Shown here piece by piece: positions 55,832 to 64,000 of a DNA stretch of 64,000 nucleotides. Numbering within the stretch: the first letter of the stretch is position 1; every line of letters starts with the position of its first letter. This DNA comes from Pseudomonas sp. JAI120. GTDB lineage: Bacteria > Pseudomonadota > Gammaproteobacteria > Pseudomonadales > Pseudomonadaceae. The position numbers and the translations under genes were made by a program. The notes below the pieces were generated by a model. That model was given only the letters and a program-made list of their open reading frames with translations. It searched no databases and had not been told where the DNA came from. Location of the stretch: contig NZ_JACHCZ010000002.1 of the NCBI RefSeq assembly GCF_014207255.1, positions 372,001-436,000 on the forward strand. Direction: 5' to 3'.

Positions 55832-58800
55832 TCATTGCAGTTGCTCGAGCAGACCGAGGAATTCGTCGTCGGAAAGCCCCGAGTCGGCGAAGTCGGCAGC
55901 AGTGGCACGACCAACCTCGGGGGCCAGGCAGTGTTCGAGCAGGGCTTCGATACCCTGCTGGAACTGCTGCGCCAGTGCGCCGATCAGGGCCTGGTCATGC
56001 ACGTGCGGGGCGTAGCGCCATTCGATGTGCAACTGGCCTTGGTCGACCAGGGCAGTCACGTCGAGCAGATGGGTGCGGCGGGTGTCGGGGGCGCGCATGG
56101 CCGGGCACAGCGGCTGCGCCAGGCGCCACAGGCGCGAACCACCCAGCCACTGGTCGACCCGTCCCAGGTAGTTGAAGGTAAGCAGCGAAGCGGCACCAAG
56201 CCCGTGCTGTGGATCGAGGCGCAGCAGGCCGTAGCCGATGCCCTGCTCCGGTACGCGGCGCAATGCCTCCTTGGCGGCGATGATCGCCTCCTCCGGCTGT
56301 TCGGCGGCACGCACGGCCAACGGGTAGCGGCTGGTGTGCCAACCCACCGACCGCGACAGATCCGGGCCCTGCTCCCAGCCACTGCGACCGTGGCTCTCCA
56401 TCTCCAGGGTAACCTGCTCGCGCCCCAGCCATTGGCCGATCGCGCCAGCCAGTGCCGCGACCAGCAGATCCTGCACCTGGGTGCTGTAGGCCCCATGGCA
56501 GTCGCCCAGCAACAATTCGGTTTTCTCGAGGGACAGTTTCGTTTCCAGCGTGCGGCTTTCGCCATACAGGCTGACATCTCGGGCTACCTCGCCCTCCTCG
56601 GCCAACTGCGCGTGCCAGTAGTCGCGTTGGGCCAGCACCTCGGGGGCCTGGCGATGACGCTGCAAGGCCTCGCTCCAGCGATCAAAGCGGGTGGAAACCA
56701 CCGGCAACGAAGCCTGCGGGTCGTGGTAAAGGCTTTCCAGCTCCTCAAGCAGCACCTGCCAGGACACCGCATCGACCAGCAGGTGGTGCGCCGTGCACAG
56801 CAGATGCTCGCTGCCGGTGAAATACACCCAGCGGATCAAAGGGGCTCGATCCAGTTGCCATCCCTGCTGCCACTGCTGCAGCAGCGCGTCGTCCAGCGGC
56901 TGTTCGACCACCTGCAGCAGCGTGTCGGCCATCGCCGCCGACAGCGGCTGATAGCGTTGCTGCCAGCCCTGCCCGCTCTGCTCGAAGATCAACCGCAGGC
57001 TGCTGTGACGCTGCAACAGGATCGCCAGTGCCTGGGCCAAACGCGCCGGTTCCAGCGGCTGGTGAACGGCCAGCAACAGGGACTGGTTCCAATACTGTGG
57101 CGTGGTCTGCCGCTGGTCGAAGAACCAGGCCTGGATCGGCGTCAGGGCGAAAGCGGCGCTCGGCTCGGCGTTATCGACCTTGGCGTGCTCGGCCACACTG
57201 GCGAGGTCCACAGCCTGCTCGGCCCAGCCGCTGACCGAAGGGAACTCGAAGACCTGCTTGGGCTTGAGCTGCAGGCCCTGCTGCTTGGCACGGGCGATAA
57301 TCTGCAGGCTGAGGATCGAGTCGCCACCGACCGCGAAGAAGTTGTCGTCGGCTTGCAGATCGGGCTTTTCCAGAATCTCCCGGGCAATCACCAACAGCCG
57401 CTCGACCCTGGCGCGCTGTGGCGTCTGCGCCACCCGCGCCAGCGCCCGCACGCTTGGCTCCGCGAACAGTTGCTTGGGGGTGAGGGTGATCTGTTGCTGG
57501 CGCGCGCGGGCAATGATCTGCAGGCCGAGAATCGAATCGCCGCCATGGGCGAAGAAGTTGTCGTCCGGGCCGATGTTCGGGTTGCCCAGCAGTTCACGCC
57601 AGATCGCCAGCAAGGCGCTTTCCAGTGCATTCAACGGCTGTTCGGTACGCGCTTCGAGATTACGCGGCGCTTGCTCGGCCAGGTTCAACAACGCCTGACG
57701 ATCGACCTTGCCATTGGCCAGCAGTGGCATCGCCTCCAGGCAATGCCACTGCGCCGGTTGCATGTAGTCCGGCAGGCGTGCCTGCAACGCGGCCTGAATG
57801 TCCGCCAGTGCGCTCGGCGCGGCGACCAGGAAGGCCACCAGGCGGTTGCCGGTCAATGGCGTCGGTGCGTTGAGCACGCGCACGTCATCGACCTGGGGCA
57901 GTGCACGCAATTGCGCCGCCACTTCCGAAGGCTCGACGCGGTAGCCGCGAATCTTCACCTGCTCGTCCAGGCGCCCGAGGAACAGCACCCGCCCCAGATG
58001 ATCGAGGCGTACCCGGTCACCCGTGCGGTAACCCAGTGCACCGAAGCGCGCCCGATCGGCCTCGCTGGCACTCAGGTAGCCACGCGCCACGGTTGCGCCC
58101 TCGATATACAACTCGCCGCTGACGCCAGCCGGCAGCACTGCGCCATCCGGCCCGCGCACGCTGACTCGCACGTTGCCCAGGGGGCGTCCGAGCGGTGCGT
58201 CACCCTCACCCTCGACGTCGTGGGTCAGCACACCCACCGTGGTTTCGCTGGGCCCGTAGTGGTTGACGATGCGCAGCTGCGGGCTTAGGGCGCGCACCCG
58301 CGCCAGCAGATCGGCGCCCGGGGCTTCGCCACCGAGTACCAGGCACTGGCGCGGCAACAGGCGCTGCGGCTCGCTGGCCACCAGCAGGGCATTGAGATGC
58401 GAGGGCACGATCTTCAGCATGTCCACGGGCTGCTGCCCGAGCAGCGCCGCCAGCGCCTCGGCATCGAAGGCCAGCGCTTCGTCCAGCAGGCACAAGCGCC
58501 GGCCGCTGAGCAGCGCGCCGAACAAGGCGGTGTGGCCCAGATCCGTGGCGCAACTGGCCAGACTCGTCAGGCTGGCGTCGGCGCTCAAGCGCAGGCGTGC
58601 CAGGCAGGCGCTGGCATAGTGAATAAGGTTGCCCTGGGTCACCTCCACGCCCTTGGGCCGTCCGCTGGAGCCGGAGGTGTAGACCACGTAGGCCGGCAAG
58701 TCCGCCGGCACGCTGGTGCGCAGCGGCGCATCGCTGAACAGCGCCTCGACCGGCACGGCCAGCCACTGCACCTGCGTCGGTAACCAGTTTGGCCGTTCGC

Positions 58801-60637
58801 CCTCACCCACATAGACCCTGGGCGTTGCATCCAGGCAGATGTCCTGCAGACGCGACTCGGGCCACTGCGGGTCGAGGGCCAGATAGGTCGCGCCGCACTG
58901 CCAGGCGGCGAGCATATGCATCACCAGTTCGCGGCTGCGCGGCAGGCAAAGGGCAACCCTATCACCGCTCGCACTCAGCGAACCGTGCAGGCGCTCGCCA
59001 CGGGCGACCACGGCCCTGGCCAGTTCGGCATAGCTCAATTGCCCCTGCTGATCCTCCAGCGCGATGGCCTGGGGCTTCTCCATGCAGTGTTTGGCAAAAG
59101 CCTTCCAGGCGCTCTCTTCCGGTACCGGCAGGCGTTCGCCAGACAATTGCGAACGCTGCTCGAGAGGCAGCCAGTCCAATTCGGCAAACGGCACGTCCGG
59201 CTGCTCCATGGCCGCCATGACCAGGGCAATGAACTGCGCCTGAAAACGCTCGACGCTCTCGCGCCGATACAGCGCCTTGCTGTAACGCCAGCGCCCGATG
59301 AATTCGGGCAGGTCATCGATGATCACCAGGTTCAATTCGTGGGCCGCACCACGCTGCTCGCCAATCATGCGCTCGATGTAGCGCTCGAACGGCACGTCAC
59401 GCTCCTTGTTCAGCGTGAACATGTGCTGGAACACCGGTGCCCGGCCCCTCTGCCGCGGCAGATCCAGATGTTTGGCCAGGCGCGCGAAGGGATAGTGACG
59501 ATGGCGCAAGGTCTGCCGGACAGTGGCAGCCACCTGCTTGGCCCACTCAGCACTGGACAGGTCACGACGCAAACGGCAGCGCACCGGCAACGGGTTGACC
59601 AGATAGCCCGGCAGTTCAGCCTGCTCACGCTTCAGGCGCCAGCCACTGGGCGTACCGAGAACGAAATCATCCTGCCCGGACAGCACCCCGAGAAATTGCT
59701 GGAACAGTGAGAACCAATAGACGTAGGGCGTCACTCCAAGGCTTTTGGCGACCGCAAGCAGCCGCTCGCTGTTGTCCGCGCCAAAATGGAACGACAGCTC
59801 TCCGCCCTCGAAGCCCTGGGTGCTGCCATGGGCGAAGTCGGTGGGCAGCTCCAACGTCGGCGCATCGGCCAGCTGCGCCTGCCACCAGGTCAGTTCCTCG
59901 GCCTCGATCGCCTCGCTGCGCAGGTACAACGCGCTGCACCAGTTGCGATAGGCCTCGGGGTCGACATCGGCAAGCACGTCGCCATCGACCAGGGAGAACA
60001 GCTCACTGAACAGCACGTCGAAGGTGGTCAGGTCGGAGGCGATATGGTGGATGCCCAGCAGCACCGTGTGCTCGACACGGTCGCCCAACTGGTTGCTCAA
60101 CAGCACCAGCCGGCTGATCTCACCGGCAGCCAGATCGAAGGGTTTGTCGGCCAGCTCGATGACACGTTGCTGCACACTGGCCGCATCCGCGTCCTGCCAG
60201 ATTTCGCATTGCAGTGAGGTGGGCTGCGGGCGGCTGTCCCACTGCAGCAACTCGCCATCACGCTCGACATAGGCACTGCACAGGTGCGGATAACGCTGCT
60301 GCACCGTCTGCCAGGCCCGCTCCAGACGATGCGGCAGATCCGCCCAGAGGTACTGCGGCCTGATACGCCCGGCCAGGGCGATGTTGTAGGCGCAACTGCC
60401 GGGCTCCATACGCTGCAGGAACCATAGGGCCTGCTCGTTATCGTTGAGCGGGCGCGCCTGGAAGTAGTCCGGGTGGCGCGCCAACCAGGCCAGGATTTCC
60501 GCACTGCGCGCTTGCAGCTCACGCTCCAGCTCGGTACTCAGGGCCTCAGGCAAGCCAGTGGAAATCATCAGGCAGCCTTCGCTCGCGGACATGCGGATAC
60601 CGCGCAGCCAGCAGTCATGCATCAGGCGATCGAACAT
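55832..60637 (-). CDS. NRPS1: TubC dock-C(HHxxxDL)-A(Asp)-T-T-E
   Basis: A 1601-aa synthetase. Residues about 1-60 (LMHDCWLRGIRMSASEG...ELQARSAEILAWL) match the TubC N-terminal docking fold, normally on proteins that accept a chain. The first C-type domain has HHIASDL (197-203), Leu replacing the final Gly; it could load a fatty acyl starter. The A domain (D699, YTSGSSGRPKG) gives DLTKVGHVG, Asp. Tandem carriers have S1036 and S1108, both GGDSI. The last domain (1163-1590) is an epimerase: FALTPIQAWFFDQ, HHLLVDA (1285-1291), SVGWHTSRYPL, GIGYGLLRL and FNYLGRVDQ. AAGGA lies seven bases before the ATG. It follows the stand-alone hydroxylase. Confidence 0.9.
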   Translation of the reverse strand: MFDRLMHDCWLRGIRMSASEGCLMISTGLPEALSTELERELQARSAEILAWLARHPDYFQARPLNDNEQALWFLQRMEPGSCAYNIALAGRIRPQYLWADLPHRLERAWQTVQQRYPHLCSAYVERDGELLQWDSRPQPTSLQCEIWQDADAASVQQRVIELADKPFDLAAGEISRLVLLSNQLGDRVEHTVLLGIHHIASDLTTFDVLFSELFSLVDGDVLADVDPEAYRNWCSALYLRSEAIEAEELTWWQAQLADAPTLELPTDFAHGSTQGFEGGELSFHFGADNSERLLAVAKSLGVTPYVYWFSLFQQFLGVLSGQDDFVLGTPSGWRLKREQAELPGYLVNPLPVRCRLRRDLSSAEWAKQVAATVRQTLRHRHYPFARLAKHLDLPRQRGRAPVFQHMFTLNKERDVPFERYIERMIGEQRGAAHELNLVIIDDLPEFIGRWRYSKALYRRESVERFQAQFIALVMAAMEQPDVPFAELDWLPLEQRSQLSGERLPVPEESAWKAFAKHCMEKPQAIALEDQQGQLSYAELARAVVARGERLHGSLSASGDRVALCLPRSRELVMHMLAAWQCGATYLALDPQWPESRLQDICLDATPRVYVGEGERPNWLPTQVQWLAVPVEALFSDAPLRTSVPADLPAYVVYTSGSSGRPKGVEVTQGNLIHYASACLARLRLSADASLTSLASCATDLGHTALFGALLSGRRLCLLDEALAFDAEALAALLGQQPVDMLKIVPSHLNALLVASEPQRLLPRQCLVLGGEAPGADLLARVRALSPQLRIVNHYGPSETTVGVLTHDVEGEGDAPLGRPLGNVRVSVRGPDGAVLPAGVSGELYIEGATVARGYLSASEADRARFGALGYRTGDRVRLDHLGRVLFLGRLDEQVKIRGYRVEPSEVAAQLRALPQVDDVRVLNAPTPLTGNRLVAFLVAAPSALADIQAALQARLPDYMQPAQWHCLEAMPLLANGKVDRQALLNLAEQAPRNLEARTEQPLNALESALLAIWRELLGNPNIGPDDNFFAHGGDSILGLQIIARARQQQITLTPKQLFAEPSVRALARVAQTPQRARVERLLVIAREILEKPDLQADDNFFAVGGDSILSLQIIARAKQQGLQLKPKQVFEFPSVSGWAEQAVDLASVAEHAKVDNAEPSAAFALTPIQAWFFDQRQTTPQYWNQSLLLAVHQPLEPARLAQALAILLQRHSSLRLIFEQSGQGWQQRYQPLSAAMADTLLQVVEQPLDDALLQQWQQGWQLDRAPLIRWVYFTGSEHLLCTAHHLLVDAVSWQVLLEELESLYHDPQASLPVVSTRFDRWSEALQRHRQAPEVLAQRDYWHAQLAEEGEVARDVSLYGESRTLETKLSLEKTELLLGDCHGAYSTQVQDLLVAALAGAIGQWLGREQVTLEMESHGRSGWEQGPDLSRSVGWHTSRYPLAVRAAEQPEEAIIAAKEALRRVPEQGIGYGLLRLDPQHGLGAASLLTFNYLGRVDQWLGGSRLWRLAQPLCPAMRAPDTRRTHLLDVTALVDQGQLHIEWRYAPHVHDQALIGALAQQFQQGIEALLEHCLAPEVGRATAADFADSGLSDDEFLGLLEQLQ

Positions 60638-60704
60638 GTGTCGTCCTTCATCGTGAGGATTCGAGGTCAGCCAACCTGGCAGTGGCTTCGAGGATTATTC
60701 AGCG

Positions 60705-61697
60705 TCAGACGGCCGAGGCGGGCTCGGCCATGGCCACCACCACCTTGCGTTCCCCCTGAAAGGTGGAGCGACCATGGGCGACCAGCATGTTGTCGAGCAT
60801 CAGCGCATCGCCCGCCTGCCAGGGGAAGCTGATCTGGGTGCGCTGCAGAACATCGCGCACATGCTCCAGCGCCTCCAGCTCGATGGGCGAGCCATCACCG
60901 TAGAAGACGTTACGCGGCACGCCCTCCTCGCCGACGATCGACACCAGGGTTTCGCGTAGCGCTGCCGGGAGGTTGGAGATGTGGAACAGATGCGCTTGGT
61001 TGAACCAGACCCACTCCCCGGTGACTGGGTGCTGCGCGACGGCCTGGCAGACCTGGCGCGTACGCAGCTCGCCGTCGTCCTTCCACTCGAAGTCGATGTG
61101 GCTGAGCCGACAAAAGCGCTCGACCTCGCTGCGGTCCTCGGTGCTGAACGCCTGCTGCCAGGAGAGATCCAGACCATTGCCGTAGTTGCGCACGTACATC
61201 AGGCGCTTGTCGGCAAAACGCTGGCGGATGGCGGGATCGATGCGCTGATAGATCAGGCGACTGTCGGCGATAGGCGTCTCACCGCCGACCGGCGCGGCCT
61301 GGATGCAGTGAAACCAGATTTTCATCGGCCAGTTCAACGAGTAGGACTGCTCGTTGTGCAGCGGAATGACCTGGTGAGCGGGGTATTCGGTCGAGGTATA
61401 GACGCGGCTGTTGAGCTTGGTGCGTGGCGTGGAGGCGTAGTCGTAGGTCAGCAGCTCGTGACCGAAACTGCGGGTGAAATCCTCGAAGTCGTTGGCGTCA
61501 CGGAAGGCGAAATCGCGAAAGAGGATGCCACCGGTGGTCTGCAGGTCGCTGTCGGCGGCACGCCGGATCAGCTCTGCGTGATCACGCCAGGAGTCGCCGG
61601 GCACTGGGGCGCGCAACACGAAGGGCAGCGGTCCCTCGACACCCGCCTGAACCTCATCGAGTGAATGGTTTGCACGGTTGAGCAAATCGGTAAGCAT
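60705..61697 (-). CDS. Stand-alone SyrP-like aspartyl beta-hydroxylase
   Basis: A 330-aa TauD/TfdA-family Fe(II)/2-oxoglutarate dioxygenase, first gene of the NRPS operon. Iron ligands are H114 and E116 (PLHNEQSY) and H308 (NMLVAHGR). Free enzymes of this type in siderophore clusters hydroxylate carrier-bound Asp (TbetaHAsp class) and give the diastereomer opposite to fused domains. Here the likely substrates are Asp on NRPS1 and/or the first module of NRPS3. AAGGAACGCAG precedes the ATG. The gene is similar to, but clearly distinct from, the oxygenase domain fused to NRPS3. Confidence 0.9.
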   Translation of the reverse strand: MLTDLLNRANHSLDEVQAGVEGPLPFVLRAPVPGDSWRDHAELIRRAADSDLQTTGGILFRDFAFRDANDFEDFTRSFGHELLTYDYASTPRTKLNSRVYTSTEYPAHQVIPLHNEQSYSLNWPMKIWFHCIQAAPVGGETPIADSRLIYQRIDPAIRQRFADKRLMYVRNYGNGLDLSWQQAFSTEDRSEVERFCRLSHIDFEWKDDGELRTRQVCQAVAQHPVTGEWVWFNQAHLFHISNLPAALRETLVSIVGEEGVPRNVFYGDGSPIELEALEHVRDVLQRTQISFPWQAGDALMLDNMLVAHGRSTFQGERKVVVAMAEPASAV

Positions 61698-61730
61698 CTG
61701 CGTTCCTTGGTGCTACTGACGAGACGCACA

Positions 61731-61760
61731 AAATTATCGCAAAGCTGACTCATTATCAAA
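61731..61760 (-). promoter_or_regulatory. Probable promoter of the NRPS operon with partial Fur box
   Basis: On the minus strand TTGATA (61754-61759) and ATAATT (61732-61737) make a plausible sigma-70 pair with a 16-base spacer, 34 bases from the hydroxylase start codon. A 19-mer at 61739-61757 matches the Fur consensus at about 12 positions, with one strong half (CATTATC). No clear PvdS iron-starvation box is present. Confidence 0.4.
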
Positions 61761-61891
61761 CAGGAATTAATATTATTTAAACTTGAAATCTCGGGCACTT
61801 ACTGCTGCACACAAGCCGCGAAGCAGCAGAGCCCGAGGCATTATTTAGCCATCACCTGGGCGGCCGTAGCCGCTTACCCAGGCTGGCTGGC

Positions 61892-62830
61892 TCACTTTTC
61901 CTGCAGGTTGTAATCGCGTTCGCCGATATGCGACAGCAGCAGGTAGGCAGAGCCGATCATGCCCTGCATGGTGTCGGCAAAACGACTGCGGTTGAAATAT
62001 AGGAACTGATGGTTCTTCACCGCGAACAGGTTCTGCCACTGCGGCGAACGGCGGAAGGCCTCGGTGCCAGCCTCCGAACCGAGCATTTCCTCATAGGTAT
62101 CGATGATGAAATCACTGTCGAAGTCGCCAATGCGCTCCAGGCTGTAAGGCACGTTCTGACGCGCCTCCTTGAAGGCCGACACGCGCCCGAGGCCGAAGTC
62201 GGCGATCACGTCATCCATGCCGGAACGGCCGATCAGTTGAAAACCATCCGGATAGACCTCCAGGGTGGTTACCGTGATACGCCCCGGCTCCTTCACCCGC
62301 TTGGCGAATTCGCCGACGATCCATTGGTATTCGTTCAGCAGCTTCTGGTAGCGCTGCTGCTTGCCTACCAGTTCGGCCAGCTCCTTGGCGTAAGTCTTGA
62401 TGTCGGCCTCGCGCGCCGGCAGCAGCACCACCGGGGCAATGCTGCTGAGGCGCTCTTTCAGGTCCTGGTGATAGGACAGCCCGACGATCAGGTCAGGCTT
62501 GAGCGCCGCGATGGCCTCGAGATCGGGCGACTGGTGCGAACCGACATAGCGAATGCCGGAGACATCGAAGCGCTGCTGAGCGCCACGGAATAACACATCC
62601 GAGAACAGCTTCTTGCGCCCCGTGGACCCGCAAGGGGTTATGCCCAGCTCGAGCAGTTGGGTGGTCAGGCTGAGGTCATGCAGGGATACCACGCAACGCG
62701 GTGCGACCGGCACTTCGACACGGCCGAAACGGTTCTCGAACACACGGGTGTCGGCGGCGACAGCCTGCATCGAACTCAGGCCCAGCAGTACACAGGCTAT
62801 CAGGGAAAGGGCTTTGAACTTCACCATCAT
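61892..62830 (-). CDS. Ferric-siderophore periplasmic binding protein (FecB/BtuF-like)
   Basis: A 312-aa class III substrate-binding protein with a Sec signal (MMVKFKALSLIACVLLGLSSMQAVA). RVFENRFGRVEVPVAPRCVVSL and LEAIAALKPDLIVG are typical of siderophore/B12 binding proteins. It should capture the iron-loaded peptide for the FecCD permeases encoded just upstream. The start is chosen at 62830 because AAGGA is about ten bases upstream; an ATG at 62839 has the site only one base away. A much longer open frame (to 63076) overlaps the permease and is not real. Confidence 0.85.
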   Translation of the reverse strand: MMVKFKALSLIACVLLGLSSMQAVAADTRVFENRFGRVEVPVAPRCVVSLHDLSLTTQLLELGITPCGSTGRKKLFSDVLFRGAQQRFDVSGIRYVGSHQSPDLEAIAALKPDLIVGLSYHQDLKERLSSIAPVVLLPAREADIKTYAKELAELVGKQQRYQKLLNEYQWIVGEFAKRVKEPGRITVTTLEVYPDGFQLIGRSGMDDVIADFGLGRVSAFKEARQNVPYSLERIGDFDSDFIIDTYEEMLGSEAGTEAFRRSPQWQNLFAVKNHQFLYFNRSRFADTMQGMIGSAYLLLSHIGERDYNLQEK

Positions 62831-62858
62831 CTTCGACATGTCCTTCAGTGACGACGCG

Positions 62859-63899
62859 TCAACGGTTGCGTTGCCGCGCCAGCAAAACCAACAGATAAGG
62901 TGCACCGATAATCGCCACCACCAGACCGGCCGGCAGTTGCAACGGCGGCAGCAAGGCGCGCCCCAGAGTGTCACCCAACAGAACCAGTACGGCCCCGAAC
63001 AGGGCCGACAGCGGCAACAACGCGCCATGCCGGTCACCGCACAACTGCCGCGCCAGGTGCGGCGCGACCAGGCCAACGAAGGTCATAACGCCGATATTGG
63101 CCACCGTTGCTGCGGTCAACGTGACGCTGCACAGCAACAGCAAGAGCATTATCAGCGGTGCATTCAGGCCGCGGCTGAGCGCCACGCTCTCGCCCAGTTG
63201 CAGGAGATTGAGCTGGCGATGACAGAACAACAGGGGCATGCCCGCCACCAGCAGCCAGATCAGCAGGCTCTGCACCTGCGGCCAACCACTGCGATGCAGG
63301 CTGCCGCCAAGCCACATCAGCGCCGATTCGACCCGATCGATATTGCCGTAGGTGATCAGCAGATCGGCGACGGCACCGAGCATGGCCGTCAGCCCCACGC
63401 CAACCAGAATCAGGCGCAGCGGGGCAATGCCACCGCGCCAGGATAGCGCGACGATAAACAGCGCCACCGCCAGACCGCCGAGCAACGCTGCCAGAGGATA
63501 GAGCGGCAGCGGCAAGGCCTCCGGCCACTGCACCAGGATCAGCAACATGGTGACGCTGGCGCCCGCCTCCACCCCGACCAATCCCGGGGCAGCCAGTGGG
63601 TTGCGCGTCAGTGACTGCATCAACACGCCAGCCAGAGCCATCGCCGCGCCCCCGAGTATCGCCAGCAGGATGCGCGGCAGGCGCAACTCCCACAGCACGT
63701 TGGCCGACAGCGCCTTCTCATCGGCGAACAGGCCCTGCCAGAGCTGAGCCATGCCCATCGTGTAGCTACCTACGCCCGCCGCGTACAGCGTCAGGCCCGT
63801 CAGCAACAAGAGCAGCACAGACGCCGCCAACACATCGATGGGTCGGCCGACCCAGGGCAACCCGGGGCAACGCCTTGGCGTGGTCAGCCAGCGACTCAC
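62859..63899 (-). CDS. FecCD family iron-siderophore permease
   Basis: A 346-aa permease with about nine spans. LRLPRILLAILGGAAMALAGVLMQ and LTRNPLAAPGLVGVEAGAS are the conserved FecCD block; LVAPHLARQL in the C-terminal half contacts the ATPase. It starts with GTG (MSRW), overlapping the stop of the preceding permease gene, and ends 28 bases before the binding-protein start, so the three form one import operon. The ATPase is not in the window. Confidence 0.9.
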   Translation of the reverse strand: MSRWLTTPRRCPGLPWVGRPIDVLAASVLLLLLTGLTLYAAGVGSYTMGMAQLWQGLFADEKALSANVLWELRLPRILLAILGGAAMALAGVLMQSLTRNPLAAPGLVGVEAGASVTMLLILVQWPEALPLPLYPLAALLGGLAVALFIVALSWRGGIAPLRLILVGVGLTAMLGAVADLLITYGNIDRVESALMWLGGSLHRSGWPQVQSLLIWLLVAGMPLLFCHRQLNLLQLGESVALSRGLNAPLIMLLLLLCSVTLTAATVANIGVMTFVGLVAPHLARQLCGDRHGALLPLSALFGAVLVLLGDTLGRALLPPLQLPAGLVVAIIGAPYLLVLLARQRNR

Positions 63900-64000
63900 T
63901 TGAGCTTCCTCAGCACCAGCGCGACGAACACCGGGCCGCCGATCAGCGCGGTGACGATGCCGGTGTTGAGTTCGTAAGGGCTCACCAGGGTGCGCGCCAC
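63896..64000 (-). CDS. Second FecCD family permease, partial
   Basis: Only the last 34 codons are in the window: ARTLVSPYELNTGIVTALIG followed by GPVFVALVLRKLK and TGA. The P-x-ELNTG-x-VTALIGGPVF end is the usual FecCD C-terminus. Its stop overlaps the GTG of the next permease gene, so the two are coupled and probably form a heterodimeric channel. Confidence 0.85.
   Translation of the reverse strand: MARTLVSPYELNTGIVTALIGGPVFVALVLRKLK

Noticed and set aside
52701..56015. 1104-aa open frame antisense to NRPS2
   Set aside because: Low-complexity His/Gln/Arg-rich translation with no domain; shadow of a GC-rich gene. The same applies to 50061-51635, 35618-36934, 36601-38397 and 47676-49361.
29007..61697. 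Assigning the locus to corrugatin/ornicorrugatin or histicorrugatin
   Set aside because: Seven rather than eight A domains, three Asp codes, no Ser code and no identifiable His hydroxylase; similarity of parts (Dab enzyme, MbtH, hydroxylases) is not enough.
29007..61697. Assigning the locus to pyoverdine
   Set aside because: No PvdL-type acyl ligase/Tyr/Dab start, no ornithine hydroxylase, no chromophore maturation genes in the window.
61698..61800. PvdS iron-starvation box upstream of the NRPS operon
   Set aside because: A TAAAT is present on the minus strand but no CGT follows at the expected distance.
61855..61882. Hairpin CCTGGG...CCCAGG as terminator of the import operon
   Set aside because: Stem is interrupted and no T-tract follows; too weak to list.
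61892..63076. Long version of the binding protein starting at 63076
   Set aside because: The first 79 residues are Trp/Cys/Arg-rich shadow of the permease gene; the signal peptide begins at 62830.

Overview
The window reads as chromosome of a fluorescent-group Pseudomonas. The branched-chain amino acid operon has the Pseudomonas braCDEFG layout, REP/REPIN palindromes of the kind common in that group sit between genes, and pdxH, dinG, nhaA, OmpA-like lipoproteins and a DUF6231 gene are all Pseudomonas-like. Species cannot be fixed from sequence reading alone.

Layout. 1-1734: end of a tubulin/FtsZ-superfamily protein cut by the window edge. 1954-2256: DUF2288 gene. 2610-7607: braCDEFG high-affinity Leu/Ile/Val ABC importer, with a hairpin between braC and braD and a REPIN at its end. 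7845-10298: bufferin-type RiPP operon (BufA-like precursor, MNIO/DUF692 enzyme, DUF2063 partner, DoxX). 10295-12021: LysR regulator divergent from a short SDR-like gene. 12118-28704: housekeeping and envelope genes (lipoproteins, FAD enzyme, PLP enzyme, nhaA, pdxH, two OmpA-like proteins, EstB-like esterase, secreted glycoside hydrolase, dinG, CopD-like protein, collagen-like Gly-rich protein, DUF6231).

29007-64000 is a siderophore locus. It holds a diaminobutyrate aminotransferase, an MbtH-like protein, a FhuF-like ferric reductase, and a roughly 30 kb minus-strand operon: stand-alone SyrP/TauD-like hydroxylase, four NRPSs, and a PvdE/SyrD-like peptide exporter. Beyond these lie a siderophore-binding protein and FecCD permeases, the last cut by the edge.

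Reading the assembly line in transcription order gives: NRPS1 [TubC dock-C-A(Asp)-T-T-E]; NRPS2 [DCL-A(Dab)-T-C-A(?)-T-C-A(?)-T]; NRPS3 [C-A(Asp)-T-T-C-A(Gly-like)-T-C-hydroxylase]; NRPS4 [HHxxxDG-less 'interface'-like domain-A(Asp)-T-TE]. That is seven adenylation domains, three with the Asp code, plus one free and one fused aspartyl-type beta-hydroxylase. The product is therefore predicted to be a seven-residue, probably acylated, peptide siderophore whose iron ligands could be up to three beta-hydroxyaspartates. I saw no hydroxamate or catechol genes in the window. A Fur-box-like site (30903-30921) lies between the mbtH-side genes and the FhuF gene. The domain inventory does not match what I know of corrugatin-type or pyoverdine assembly lines, so this is the best candidate here for an undescribed product.
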